The notes: a model not told the origin generated them from the sequence alone. DNA of 9,937 nt from an uncultured Veillonellaceae bacterium (GCA_900546795.1 UREG01000061.1:1-9937), one strand, 5' to 3'; counted from the first letter of the stretch, positions 1 to 6,829 are shown. Numbers and translations are program-made.

Positions 1-1
1 G

Positions 2-748
2 CTGTTTCTGCATGGCGGCGGTGTATGCGGCGCCTGCTGGGAAGCGCTTCCCAATGGAGAGCCTGGCTGGCTGCAGTGGTTTTTAGAGGCGGGATATCAT
101 TGCTATGTTTCCGATGCGGTGGAACGAGGCCGGGCCAGTTGGTCGCAATATCCGGATATATATGAATCAGAACCTATTTTCAGAAGTAAAAATGAATCAT
201 GGACAAGTTTTCGCATAGGGATGAAATATGACACAGAACCCGGCAAGCGGATTGCTTTTTCCGATACGCAGTTTCCAATAGATTATTTTGACGAATTTAC
301 GAAGCAAACTATTCCAAGGTGGGTGACGAATAATCAGGCCATTTTAGATGCGTATAGAAGCTATATAGCGAAAGTGGGAAAATGCATAATCATCGCGCAT
401 AGCCAGGCGAGTGAGTTTGTCGGTTCTCTGATGAAAGAATTTGAGGACTTGATACAGGCAGTTGTATTGCTGGAAGGCTCCAGCGCGCCAGCGATGGAAA
501 ATCTTTGCATACATACGCCTACCCTGCATATTTGGGGCGATCATATACAGCCGGGAACCAATTGGGAAACATATCAAAAAAATATGAGAAGGTATGTAGA
601 GGAACAGCTCAAGTTAGGAGCGCCGGTTACATGGCTGGAACTGCCTGAAATGGGAATACATGGAAACAGTCATTTTTTAATGCTCGATAAGAACAGCCGA
701 GATATTTTTGAAATCGTGCAGACCTGGCTAAAGGAAAAAATAAAGTAG
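2..748 (+). CDS. Alpha/beta hydrolase, esterase 713-like (5' end cut off)
   Basis: The frame is open from base 2, so the start lies before the window; the GTG at 119 is only an internal codon. The visible 248 residues begin LFLHGGG, an oxyanion-hole motif directly after a beta strand. The nucleophile elbow is AHSQAS with Ser at visible residue 134. A Glu in VVLLEG lies 25 residues later, and the His in GIHGNSHFLM a further 65 later. The order Ser-Glu-His and the Ser-Gln pair match esterase 713, where the acid is Glu instead of Asp (family knowledge from memory). The product should be a carboxylesterase or related hydrolase of unknown substrate. The last helix (EIVQTWLKEKIK) and TAG stop look natural. 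No signal peptide can be judged because the N-terminus is missing. The fold is confident; the substrate is unknown. Confidence 0.88.
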   Translation: MFLHGGGVCGACWEALPNGEPGWLQWFLEAGYHCYVSDAVERGRASWSQYPDIYESEPIFRSKNESWTSFRIGMKYDTEPGKRIAFSDTQFPIDYFDEFTKQTIPRWVTNNQAILDAYRSYIAKVGKCIIIAHSQASEFVGSLMKEFEDLIQAVVLLEGSSAPAMENLCIHTPTLHIWGDHIQPGTNWETYQKNMRRYVEEQLKLGAPVTWLELPEMGIHGNSHFLMLDKNSRDIFEIVQTWLKEKIK

Positions 749-1054
749 GCAGGAGCGGATTCGTATTTTGTGCGATAGGCTGATATAGTACGGCGTGCAA
801 TCTGGAGAGTATATCATGGGGATTATATGTCAACCATCAGAGAAGGTTTGACAAGAACATAGCGCTTTAAGAAAAAGAAGGGGAGAGAAGAACGCAGAGG
901 AATGGAAAATAATTCTGATGAAAGGATTACGCACTGCTCTTGCTTAGGGCGGTAAAAGGGCGCAGTATCCATCACCCGACGCTTGCCGGCGAGAGGATAG
1001 GGCGATAGAAAAATGCGGATCGGCTGCATTGAAAAAACATAAACCATAGAAACA
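749..1054. other. Spacer without a secure gene
   Basis: About 300 bases follow the esterase stop. I see an inverted repeat TGATATA (781-787) / TATATCA (810-816), but it has no T-tract, so it is not a clear terminator. The plus strand has only very short ORFs; one 16-codon ORF near 902 has its AGAGG too close to the ATG. The minus strand has one 74-codon ORF, listed separately with low confidence. Confidence 0.5.
823..1047 (-). CDS. Doubtful small ORF, 74 aa, with a good ribosome site
   Basis: On the minus strand an ATG at 1047 is preceded by AAAGAGGTG with a five-base gap, a convincing Shine-Dalgarno site. A longer version starting at 1086 is less likely because its start lies inside the hairpin. 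The peptide begins MVYVFSMQPIRIF, is rich in Pro, Phe, Arg and Ser, and has a hydrophobic stretch near FFFLKRYVLV. I recognise no family. The ribosome site lies in one arm of the strong hairpin at 1055-1093, so translation would be occluded if that hairpin formed in a minus-strand transcript. No minus-strand promoter was found, and the composition is also what a chance ORF would give. Confidence 0.2.
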   Translation of the reverse strand: MVYVFSMQPIRIFLSPYPLAGKRRVMDTAPFYRPKQEQCVILSSELFSIPLRSSLPFFFLKRYVLVKPSLMVDI

Positions 1055-1100
1055 CCTCTTTGTGAATGGAAGTAACAGGCCATCACAAAGAGGCGTTTTT
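1055..1100 (+). terminator. Strong intrinsic terminator with no obvious gene
   Basis: Arm CCTCTTTGTG (1055-1064) pairs with CACAAAGAGG (1084-1093). After a bulged A at 1065, ATGG (1066-1069) pairs with CCAT (1080-1083), leaving a 10-base loop. The stem is followed by CGTTTTT (1094-1100). It may end the esterase transcript about 300 bases after its stop, or a short plus-strand RNA arising in the spacer. Confidence 0.8.
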
Positions 1101-1199
1101 ATATCGATGCGGCATAGAAGACGGACAGCATACGCAATAATGAGGGGGAATATTTACTTCTTATAAAGTTAGCCGATGCCAGGAAATAGCCGGTAAATG

Positions 1200-1228
1200 T
1201 TGACGGAGGATGGAGAGAAAGGTAAACT
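1200..1228 (+). promoter_or_regulatory. Sigma-70-type promoter for the helicase gene
   Basis: The -35 box TTGACG (1200-1205) is separated by exactly 17 bases from the -10 box TAAACT (1223-1228). Transcription should start near 1235, giving a leader of about 30 bases to the ATG at 1266. The promoter lies inside the longest possible ORF, which starts at 1197, and so argues against that start. The -10 box is only a 4/6 match to consensus. Confidence 0.55.
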
Positions 1229-1265
1229 GATAAAAACAACTTACATCTTGGGGGAGCGGGAGACC

Positions 1266-3989
1266 ATGCTGCGGATTGATCAGGACATTTTGAATGTAAA
1301 CGGTGCAATTTGTGATAATATTTCCCATTTTAAGGCAGATAAAAGGGGACTGTTAAGCCAAAATATACTGGCGCAGACGCGAAACTTCGTAGAATATATT
1401 GCCATCAAAATTTATGCGGGCGGTTCTGATGCGGACTCAAATGATTATGATTTCCGCAAGAAAGCATTGGAAAGTATGAAGCAGCGGAATGAGCTGAAGT
1501 TTTTGGATCGATTTCACCGGCTTCTCCAGAAATCGGTGTCCCACTATACGATGGATCCTGATGGGGCAGAACGGCTTATGCTTAAATACTATGAATACCT
1601 TCTCAAAATTAAACTGTATCTAAAAGAAACTTATGATTTGGAAGTGTTGGAAAACATCGAAGCCTTCCCATTAAATACGGATCATGAAAAGGAGGACTAT
1701 TATAAAAAAATAGCGGAACGAATGGAGCAGCCCAGTCCGCATAGCCGGGTTGTTGCTTATAATGACCGCTGCTACATACAAAAAATAAAACCGTTTTTCA
1801 TCGACCGAAAGATTTACTATGAAGTTACGTTTACAGCTGCCATGGCGAATGCAAGTAAAATAGAATGGACGACTGCCTTTACTTCCATGGAGATCATGGA
1901 TAACTATGCGGTGAAATTTTCCCTTCGGGAAGATGTCATTCGGATTTTCAATAAAGATATTCCCATTCGTATCATCGACCAGTATGAAATATCGATTCGG
2001 CCATGTGAATGGGAGAACTTTTCTAAATTTTTTGGTCCGCCTATTTCGTGCAGTACGAACTCTACGGAATACAAAGGATTGATGAACTTCATTGCTGCGT
2101 CGAAAATGCCGCTGTCAGAATTGGTAAGCGGTGAGCAGAATTTCTACGATTCAGTGAAAAAACAGATTATAGCGAAACCTCAGAGCACTCCCCTCTATGA
2201 TGTTCTGGATGAGTGCCGAAAGATCATTATTCCTAAAAAGAAGGGTTCTAATGTATTGCGCTATCTGCTGCACAACATGAACAATCGTATTATAAAAAGT
2301 CAGTATCAAGTGTGGAAGTGCCGTACATTATCCAATCTTTATCTTCGTCATGGCTGTATTCCGTTTGATCAGATGCCGTACTGCACCTCTCTTTGCCGGC
2401 ACAATCCGAGGATATATGACCTGCTTGAATCCATTCCCATACATAATCGGGAGCATGAACTTTTTGCCAGGTATATAAAGAACAATATAGAAAAAGGAAA
2501 GTGTCTTTTCAATCATAGAAAGGATCTGGAAGCCTTTGAAAATATTGATCAATTAATAGAAGTATATAACAACTCTCTTTATAGGGAGCATTCTGCACGT
2601 CAATTAAAAGAATATAAACAGCATATTTATATAGAACAATATGCAGACGACTGCCGTGCCATTATAGAACGGCTGCAGGCGCTTTCTTCCCGAGGATTTG
2701 CAAGGCACACCTGCGAGGCAGACGCATGGCTTTCTCTTGGCGAATACGTTATTGATGATCCGGAGAAAAAAGAAATACTTCGGCAGCTTTTTGCTTCTTC
2801 TAAGGTCGCGCTGCTATACGGTTCGGCCGGAACCGGAAAGACTAGGTTAATACATTATGCGGCAAATTTAAGGAACGATAAGAAAAAGATTTTTTTGGCG
2901 AATACCCATGTGGCAGTGGATAATATGAGAAGAAAAGTCAAGGCAGATCACTGCACCTACTGTACGATTAAAACGTTTTTAGCCGGCAAGGCATGGAGGG
3001 CGAAATACGATACATTGTTTATTGATGAATGCAGTACTGTGAGCAATCAGGATATGAGGAGCATACTGGAAAAAGCGAAGTTCAGCCGGCTTGTTTTGGC
3101 AGGCGACTGTTATCAAATAGAAGCGATTCATTTTGGAAACTGGTTTAGCTTGGCGCAAAAGTTTGTACCGGCAACTGCCGTATTTGAGCTGAAACAGTCT
3201 TACCGAACGGAAAATAAACACATGCTGACGATTTGGAAACGGGTGCGCGAATTGGATGATTCTATTTTAGAAACCTTGGTAAAAAATCATTACACTGCCA
3301 GGCTGGATGAATCCATTTTTAAACCCGGCGACCAGGACGAAATCATACTGTGTCTGCACTATGACGGCCTTTACGGCATCAATACGATCAATCGTTTTTT
3401 ACAGCAGAATAATCCGAATGAACCCGTAGTGTGGGATGTCAGTACCTATAAAGTAGGCGATCCCATTTTATTTAATGAGGCCAATATCTTTTCGCCCTTA
3501 ATTCATAACAACACAAAAGGAAGATTGGTAGGGATTCATCGGGGAGAAAAGCAAATTCGATTTGAAGCAGAGCTGGAAAAGTCCATCACGGCGGACGAGG
3601 CTAAGGGATATCCGTTTAAACTTCTTGGAGAATCAGAGTCTGGCCGCTCGATTATTTCTTTTAATGTGAACAAATTCAGAAGCACCGATGAAGATGAAGG
3701 CAATGATTCGACAGCCGTTCCGTTTCAGGTAGCATACGCTGTTTCGATTCATAAAGCGCAAGGCTTAGAGTATAATTCTGTAAAAATAGTCATTACCAAT
3801 GAATCCGAAGCTCGAATTACGCATGATATCTTTTATACAGCCATCACTCGGGCAAAAAATAAATTGAAGATCTATTGGAGTCCGGAAACGGAAAAGGCCG
3901 TTCTGGAACGGCTGAAAATAAGAAACTCTAATAAAGATGCCTACTTACTGGCACAAGTAAAAGCGCTTTCTCTGGCGAATCAAGCGTAA
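1266..3989 (+). CDS. SF1 helicase/ATPase with unassigned N-terminal half
   Basis: The protein has 907 residues. The ATG at 1266 is chosen because GGGGGAG (1250-1256) lies nine bases before it, a promoter sits at 1200-1228, and MLRIDQDILNVNGA reads as a natural N-terminus; an in-frame ATG at 1197 would add 23 poorly supported residues. The C-terminal half carries superfamily 1 helicase motifs in order: Walker A GSAGTGKT (519-526), ANTHVAVDN (motif Ia), Walker B with Asp587-Glu588 (FIDEC), GDCYQ (613-617), QSYRT (from 644), SIHKAQG (827-833) and YTAITRAK (857-864). A VGD-containing stretch near 730-760 resembles the SH3-like insert of RecD2/TraI-type enzymes. It should be an ATP-driven DNA or RNA translocase in the cytoplasm. 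Residues 1 to about 500 show no motif I know; they are charged and helix-rich. No membrane segment is seen. The gene stands alone and is AT-rich relative to the mgtA operon, which fits acquisition by transfer. A role in phage defence, repair or plasmid biology is possible but not shown. Confidence 0.92.
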   Translation: MLRIDQDILNVNGAICDNISHFKADKRGLLSQNILAQTRNFVEYIAIKIYAGGSDADSNDYDFRKKALESMKQRNELKFLDRFHRLLQKSVSHYTMDPDGAERLMLKYYEYLLKIKLYLKETYDLEVLENIEAFPLNTDHEKEDYYKKIAERMEQPSPHSRVVAYNDRCYIQKIKPFFIDRKIYYEVTFTAAMANASKIEWTTAFTSMEIMDNYAVKFSLREDVIRIFNKDIPIRIIDQYEISIRPCEWENFSKFFGPPISCSTNSTEYKGLMNFIAASKMPLSELVSGEQNFYDSVKKQIIAKPQSTPLYDVLDECRKIIIPKKKGSNVLRYLLHNMNNRIIKSQYQVWKCRTLSNLYLRHGCIPFDQMPYCTSLCRHNPRIYDLLESIPIHNREHELFARYIKNNIEKGKCLFNHRKDLEAFENIDQLIEVYNNSLYREHSARQLKEYKQHIYIEQYADDCRAIIERLQALSSRGFARHTCEADAWLSLGEYVIDDPEKKEILRQLFASSKVALLYGSAGTGKTRLIHYAANLRNDKKKIFLANTHVAVDNMRRKVKADHCTYCTIKTFLAGKAWRAKYDTLFIDECSTVSNQDMRSILEKAKFSRLVLAGDCYQIEAIHFGNWFSLAQKFVPATAVFELKQSYRTENKHMLTIWKRVRELDDSILETLVKNHYTARLDESIFKPGDQDEIILCLHYDGLYGINTINRFLQQNNPNEPVVWDVSTYKVGDPILFNEANIFSPLIHNNTKGRLVGIHRGEKQIRFEAELEKSITADEAKGYPFKLLGESESGRSIISFNVNKFRSTDEDEGNDSTAVPFQVAYAVSIHKAQGLEYNSVKIVITNESEARITHDIFYTAITRAKNKLKIYWSPETEKAVLERLKIRNSNKDAYLLAQVKALSLANQA

Positions 3990-4102
3990 CGGGAGTGTAT
4001 CTGCCGGGCATGGAAGCGGCAGGCGAGCATGGTACAGGCTGCGGAGAGGATAGAGTGTGTGCGGGTTGGCGGTTGGCGGCGTCTCACTGCCGTTATTGAT
4101 GA

Positions 4103-4146
4103 GGGGAATAAGATCAGATGAAAAAATGGCGCCATATCCCTTTTTT
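4103..4146 (+). terminator. Weak terminator candidate after the helicase gene
   Basis: GGGGAATA (4103-4110) can pair with TATCCC (4135-4140) across a bulge, and six T residues follow at 4141-4146. The stem is short and the loop is long and partly palindromic (ATGGCGCCAT). It is the nearest T-tract downstream of the helicase stop. A closer hairpin, CTGCCG/CGGCAG at 4001-4022, lacks a T-tract. Confidence 0.25.
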
Positions 4147-4283
4147 AAACGGTACAGCTGCATTTAGCCGAATTGGTTGGCGGTAAGTGCGGGGGCAGCA
4201 TCCTATGAGCTTGATCGTTTCGTTATGGAGTGTATTCTAAGGCCGTTTTCCTGTCTGCTCTATTCGCAGATGGGATAGAATAT

Positions 4284-4318
4284 AAAAAAAACTGCCGCCT
4301 GCATGATGCAGACGGCAG
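4284..4318 (-). terminator. Strong minus-strand intrinsic terminator
   Basis: Read on the minus strand, CTGCCG (4318-4313) pairs with CGGCAG (4297-4292) and the stem continues inward through CTGCAT-type pairing after one mismatch. Eight T residues follow directly (complement of 4291-4284). It implies a transcript coming leftward from above 4318, yet no intact minus-strand gene lies there. Confidence 0.8.
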
Positions 4319-4330
4319 CAATGAGGAGAT

Positions 4331-4403
4331 CCCTGCCTGGGATTGCCTTTGGAAGCGGCGATAAAGCGACTGCCGCTCTAAGTACATAGAGGAGCAGGCA
4401 GGG
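4331..4403. other. Multi-stem structured element
   Basis: A nine-base closing stem CCCTGCCTG (4331-4339) / CAGGCAGGG (4395-4403) encloses two smaller stems: AGCGGC (4354-4359) / GCCGCT (4372-4377), and CTCTA (4376-4380) / TAGAG (4387-4391), which share two bases. It resembles a branched RNA fold and sits just upstream, in minus-strand sense, of the terminator at 4284-4318. A seven-base stem CCGTGAG/CTCACGG at 4435-4473 lies next to it. No known RNA family was recognised. Confidence 0.4.
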
Positions 4404-4615
4404 AAAGAAAACATAAGTGAGAGTGCCGGCAAGGCCGTGAGCCCGATACGGCGCGGGATGAACGGACTCACGGTGAGGAGAAAGTGCCGGCGGGTAAGAA
4501 GGTAATAAAAAGGATGTGTAATACGGCAAGAACGGCAAATTCCGTTCGTCAGCAGTTTTCTGCATGCTGCATGATGCTATCAGTTTCCCCGCGTAAAGCC
4601 TGATTGCATGCGGCA

Positions 4616-4644
4616 GGTATCGCATTAAAGTTTCCGGCGATACC
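4616..4644. other. Perfect 8-bp hairpin
   Basis: GGTATCGC (4616-4623) and GCGATACC (4637-4644) form a perfect stem around a 13-base loop. There is no T-tract on either side, so it is not a simple terminator. It could be one helix of an RNA that ends at 4284. Confidence 0.4.
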
Positions 4645-4808
4645 CTATGAAAAGGGAGAAAATCTAGTATAAAAATCCGAAAAGCCGCCAGAAAGACAGA
4701 GATATCGGACGACTAAACCGCAGAATAAAAAGCGGTGCTGCCTGTCCTTTTGCGTGCACCTGCATGGCAGTAAGCCTTGCGCAGTCCAGCGCTGCTGACG
4801 CGATGTGC

Positions 4809-5203
4809 TTAATACTCCATGCGGGTGATCGTATAGCTGCCAGCAGCGACGATAATGGCAGCAGTTGCTGCCGGCAGTTGTACGAATCGTTCTCTGTCCA
4901 CTATCTGGCTGGTTACCCTATCGCTCACCCATTGCGGATATCCTCGGCCCGGCAGCCGGTACAGGATTTCGCCGCATCAGACAAACAGCGCCGAAAAGCA
5001 GCGCTGCTGCATAGACAGCCTTTTTCCAACGATGGGTGTAAGCAAACCGGAACCGGCTGGAATAGAAAACCAGGGTCTTATGGGAGATAGACGATGGAAG
5101 GAGAAATCGTATCCAGCAGTCCCGATGGCAGAGAAGAAAAAAGAGCCGTCACCGCCATACCCAGCGTAAAAACGGCTGGACGGAGTGAGCGGAATAAAAA
5201 CGC
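4809..5203 (-). pseudogene. Possible frameshifted remnant of a membrane protein
   Basis: Minus-strand translation reads protein-like but changes frame. From 5203 it begins AFLFRSLRPAVFTLGM, continues through TALF and SGLLDTISPSIVYLP to a stop, then a different frame reads KKAVYAAALLFGAVCLM, a membrane-like helix. A third frame reads RGYPQWVSDRVTSQIVDRE and ends at ITRMEY with a TAA at 4811-4809. At least two frameshifts would be needed to join these. I do not recognise the family. Chance open frames in this composition could produce the same impression, so confidence is low. Confidence 0.25.
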
Positions 5204-5622
5204 TTATGCGATCTGGTTGGGAAAGGGCCGCTCCCGGCGGGCAGGGAGAAAATCGCCGAAAAGCCGACGGTGCTGCATTGCCTGCTCGGCCGTCAAACTC
5301 TGCCGGGAAGCGGAAAGATGAGTTATAGAGTATCTGCTGTAGAGGAAGATGCAGATAGATGCCTATATTGGCTGTCTGTTGGTTGGGTGATACCGGGAGT
5401 TCCGGATACTGCATGCCCATTCATGGATATGGACTTCTCCGTCCAACGGGAGACATCTGTGATCGATGCACCACGAACAAAGATGATGCCGTCAGACGGG
5501 AGAAATATCCAGCGATCCATGTACTCTGGCGTGATGACAGGTCTGTCTGCTCTGAGCAGGGTAAAGCGGGAGCGAGACGCTGCCATCACTTCCTAAGGCG
5601 GCCATCCTTCTGCTACATGACC

Positions 5623-5640
5623 GGATAGGAACGCCTATCC
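5623..5640. other. Compact 7-bp hairpin with 4-base loop
   Basis: GGATAGG (5623-5629) and CCTATCC (5634-5640) pair perfectly around AACG (CGTT on the minus strand). It lies exactly where a minus-strand transcript from the candidate promoter at 5648-5676 would begin, so it could cap the 5' end of such an RNA. No T-tract follows on either strand. Confidence 0.45.
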
Positions 5641-5647
5641 TAAGGTA

Positions 5648-5676
5648 AGTATAAAAAAATACGGCCAGGATTCCAA
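5648..5676 (-). promoter_or_regulatory. Minus-strand promoter candidate
   Basis: On the minus strand TTGGAA (complement of 5671-5676) is 17 bases from TATACT (complement of 5648-5653). The spacing is ideal but the -35 is only 4/6 and both boxes overlap a terminator hairpin, so this may be chance. If real, it would drive RNA leftward from about 5640 to the terminator at 4284. Confidence 0.25.
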
Positions 5677-5691
5677 TGGACAAATCCTGGC
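5653..5691. terminator. Terminator, probably bidirectional
   Basis: GCCAGGATT (5664-5672) pairs with AATCCTGGC (5683-5691) around a 10-base loop. On the plus strand GATTTTCTT follows. On the minus strand CGTA and then seven T residues follow (complement of 5659-5653). The minus-strand side is the better terminator and could end read-through from the mgtA operon, about 640 bases after its last stop. Confidence 0.65.
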
Positions 5692-5714
5692 GATTTTCTT
5701 GCTTTTGCATAAGA

Positions 5715-5754
5715 AACCGCCGCCGGCAGGAGAAAATGCCGGCGGCGGTTTTAG
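5715..5754 (+). terminator. Very GC-rich 14-bp hairpin followed by T residues
   Basis: AACCGCCGCCGGCA (5715-5728) pairs perfectly with TGCCGGCGGCGGTT (5737-5750) around the 8-base loop GGAGAAAA. On the plus strand the stem runs into TTTTAG; on the minus strand it is followed by TCTTATG. The stem is very stable but the T-tract is short. Together with 5653-5691 it forms a tandem terminator island, although no intact gene abuts it. Confidence 0.55.
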
Positions 5755-5949
5755 TGTGTATGGAAATAAAGATATCGTATCGTTTACAGCAGTCTATGCT
5801 GCAAATGCAGCGTGTGCTTTCTAGCGGTAGAAGCGGAGGCAGTCGGCATAGGATGCAGTTGTGGCTGCAAAAAGTTGGGCGAAACGGCAAAGACTAGCCG
5901 CCGTTCCGGCGTATCGGTTCTAAACTAGCGCCTGCGGACTGCCGGATTC

Positions 5950-6199
5950 TTAAAGGAAGGGGCGGGACAAGGTGCATATAGCCTTGCGAAAGAAAGGTGC
6001 GGAACGTACATGGGAGTCGTATTCCAGACCGCCGTCCAGCTCTTTTTCGACGATGGCTGCTGCTTTTTGGCTGCCGGTACGCCCAGTCCGCGATCTGCAC
6101 ATGGTGAGGGGCGTCTATACTCTCCAGCGCAGATGTCTGAACCGTTTGAACAACGCTTGTGCAAACGGAAGTAACCAGCGTGGCGGCAGCCGGTATTTT
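5950..6199 (-). pseudogene. Possible coding remnant with one frameshift
   Basis: From 6199 the minus strand reads KIPAAATLVTSVCTSVVQTV and continues through ALESIDAPHHVQIADWAYRQ. In the neighbouring frame it goes on as AAIVEKELDGGLEYDSHVRS to a TAA at 5952-5950. The charged, Ala-rich second part has protein-like composition, unlike most of this region. Joining the parts needs one frameshift. No family was recognised and no ribosome site was seen. Confidence 0.22.
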
Positions 6200-6292
6200 T
6201 TGAGCGGTCGGTTCATCTTTACCAAGGCAGGAGTATCTCAATACAGCCCGATGAAACGAAACGTTTTTCCTAATTTTTTATCTATGCTGATT

Positions 6293-6334
6293 TTGCTGCC
6301 AAGCAAGCGGACAGAAATGAAGTCGCGGCAGCAA
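6293..6334. other. Stem-loop abutting the regulator stop codon
   Basis: TTGCTGCC (6293-6300) and GGCAGCAA (6327-6334) form a perfect 8-bp stem with a 26-base loop, touching the TAA of the regulator gene. Neither strand has a T-tract after it, so it is not a standard intrinsic terminator. It may protect the 3' end of the mgtA operon RNA or act as a weak terminator. Confidence 0.4.
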
Positions 6335-6829
6335 TTATAAGCGGTCGTTGAAGGTATAGCCGATGCCCCAGACCGTCAGGATATACTGCGGCGCGTCCGG
6401 TTCCGGCTCAATTTTTTTCCGCAGCTTGCGGATGAATGCCATGATATTGCTGTCGGCCGTATAAAATTCTTCTTTCCAGACCGCCTGATAAATCTGTTCC
6501 TTGGTAAATACGATCCCCCGGTTTTGGGCAAGAAAATATAAAATATCAAACTCTTTAGGCGTGAGCGCACACTCTGTATTGCCGCGGAGCACGCGGCGGC
6601 TGTGCGGATAAATGACCAGATCGCCGCAGGACAGATGGGGCTGCCGCCCCGGCCCTTCTTCCTGGTCCGCACAAGTGAGCTGCAGGCAGTCGGTTTCGCC
6701 GGACACCAGTTCATCGAGGCCGAAATACAGTTCTGCCGCAGACGGCTCTTCCGTCCATTTTCCTTTGATCAGCCGTTTTAACCAGTCCAGGACGGCGGCA
6801 TCGGCAGAAATTTGTTTTACTGTTTTCAT
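6335..6829 (-). CDS. Winged-helix regulator without receiver domain
   Basis: The protein has 164 residues. AGGAGG lies five bases before the ATG and just after the mgtA stop, so the two genes are co-transcribed with a 12-base gap. Residues about 66-164 form a Trans_Reg_C (PhoB/OmpR) domain: LTPKEFDILYFLAQN (89-103), VFTKEQIYQAVW (107-118), the recognition helix around NIMAFIRKLRKKIE (128-141), and the C-terminal hairpin YILTVWGIGYTF (149-160). A full response regulator is about 220-240 residues; here the N-terminal 65 residues are too short for a receiver and show no phosphoacceptor pattern, so phosphorylation by a histidine kinase is unlikely. This N-terminal part matches nothing I know. It should bind DNA in the cytoplasm. 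Position after mgtA suggests it regulates the magnesium transporter operon, which is inference. Confidence 0.9.
   Translation of the reverse strand: MKTVKQISADAAVLDWLKRLIKGKWTEEPSAAELYFGLDELVSGETDCLQLTCADQEEGPGRQPHLSCGDLVIYPHSRRVLRGNTECALTPKEFDILYFLAQNRGIVFTKEQIYQAVWKEEFYTADSNIMAFIRKLRKKIEPEPDAPQYILTVWGIGYTFNDRL

Larger units (their letters stand above)
3990..6334. other. 2.3-kb gene-poor region between convergent units
   Basis: No ORF here has a good ribosome site, a recognisable domain or convincing protein-like composition over its whole length. The longest open stretches (147 codons at 4977-5420 and 132 at 5492-5890, both minus) overlap other ORFs and read as Ser/Arg/Pro/Cys-rich. The region contains several hairpins and three terminator-like structures, listed separately, plus two patches where minus-strand translation reads protein-like but changes frame. 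The absence of T- and B-arm signatures rules out an evident tRNA, and no RNase P, SRP RNA or tmRNA signature was seen by eye. Confidence 0.65.

Noticed and set aside
119..748. Esterase gene starting at GTG 119
   Set aside because: The same frame is open back to base 2 and carries the HGGG motif needed by the fold, so 119 is internal.
4260..4625. 121-codon minus-strand ORF
   Set aside because: It runs through the terminator at 4284-4318, where the apparent protein end is encoded by the hairpin and T-tract, and has no ribosome site.
4977..5420. 147-codon minus-strand ORF
   Set aside because: It has no convincing ribosome site, its composition is rich in Ser, Pro and Phe, and other frames over the same stretch look equally or more protein-like. 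I kept only the broken-gene hypothesis at low confidence.
5520..5600. Riboswitch-like sequence with ACCCTGCTC-type strings on the minus strand
   Set aside because: It was compared by eye with TPP, cobalamin, glycine and FMN consensus blocks; none is complete and no riboswitch-controlled gene follows.
3990..6334. tRNA, RNase P RNA, SRP RNA, tmRNA or CRISPR array
   Set aside because: No T-loop GTTCRA block in a cloverleaf context, no conserved RNase P or SRP core strings, and no regularly spaced direct repeats were found by eye.
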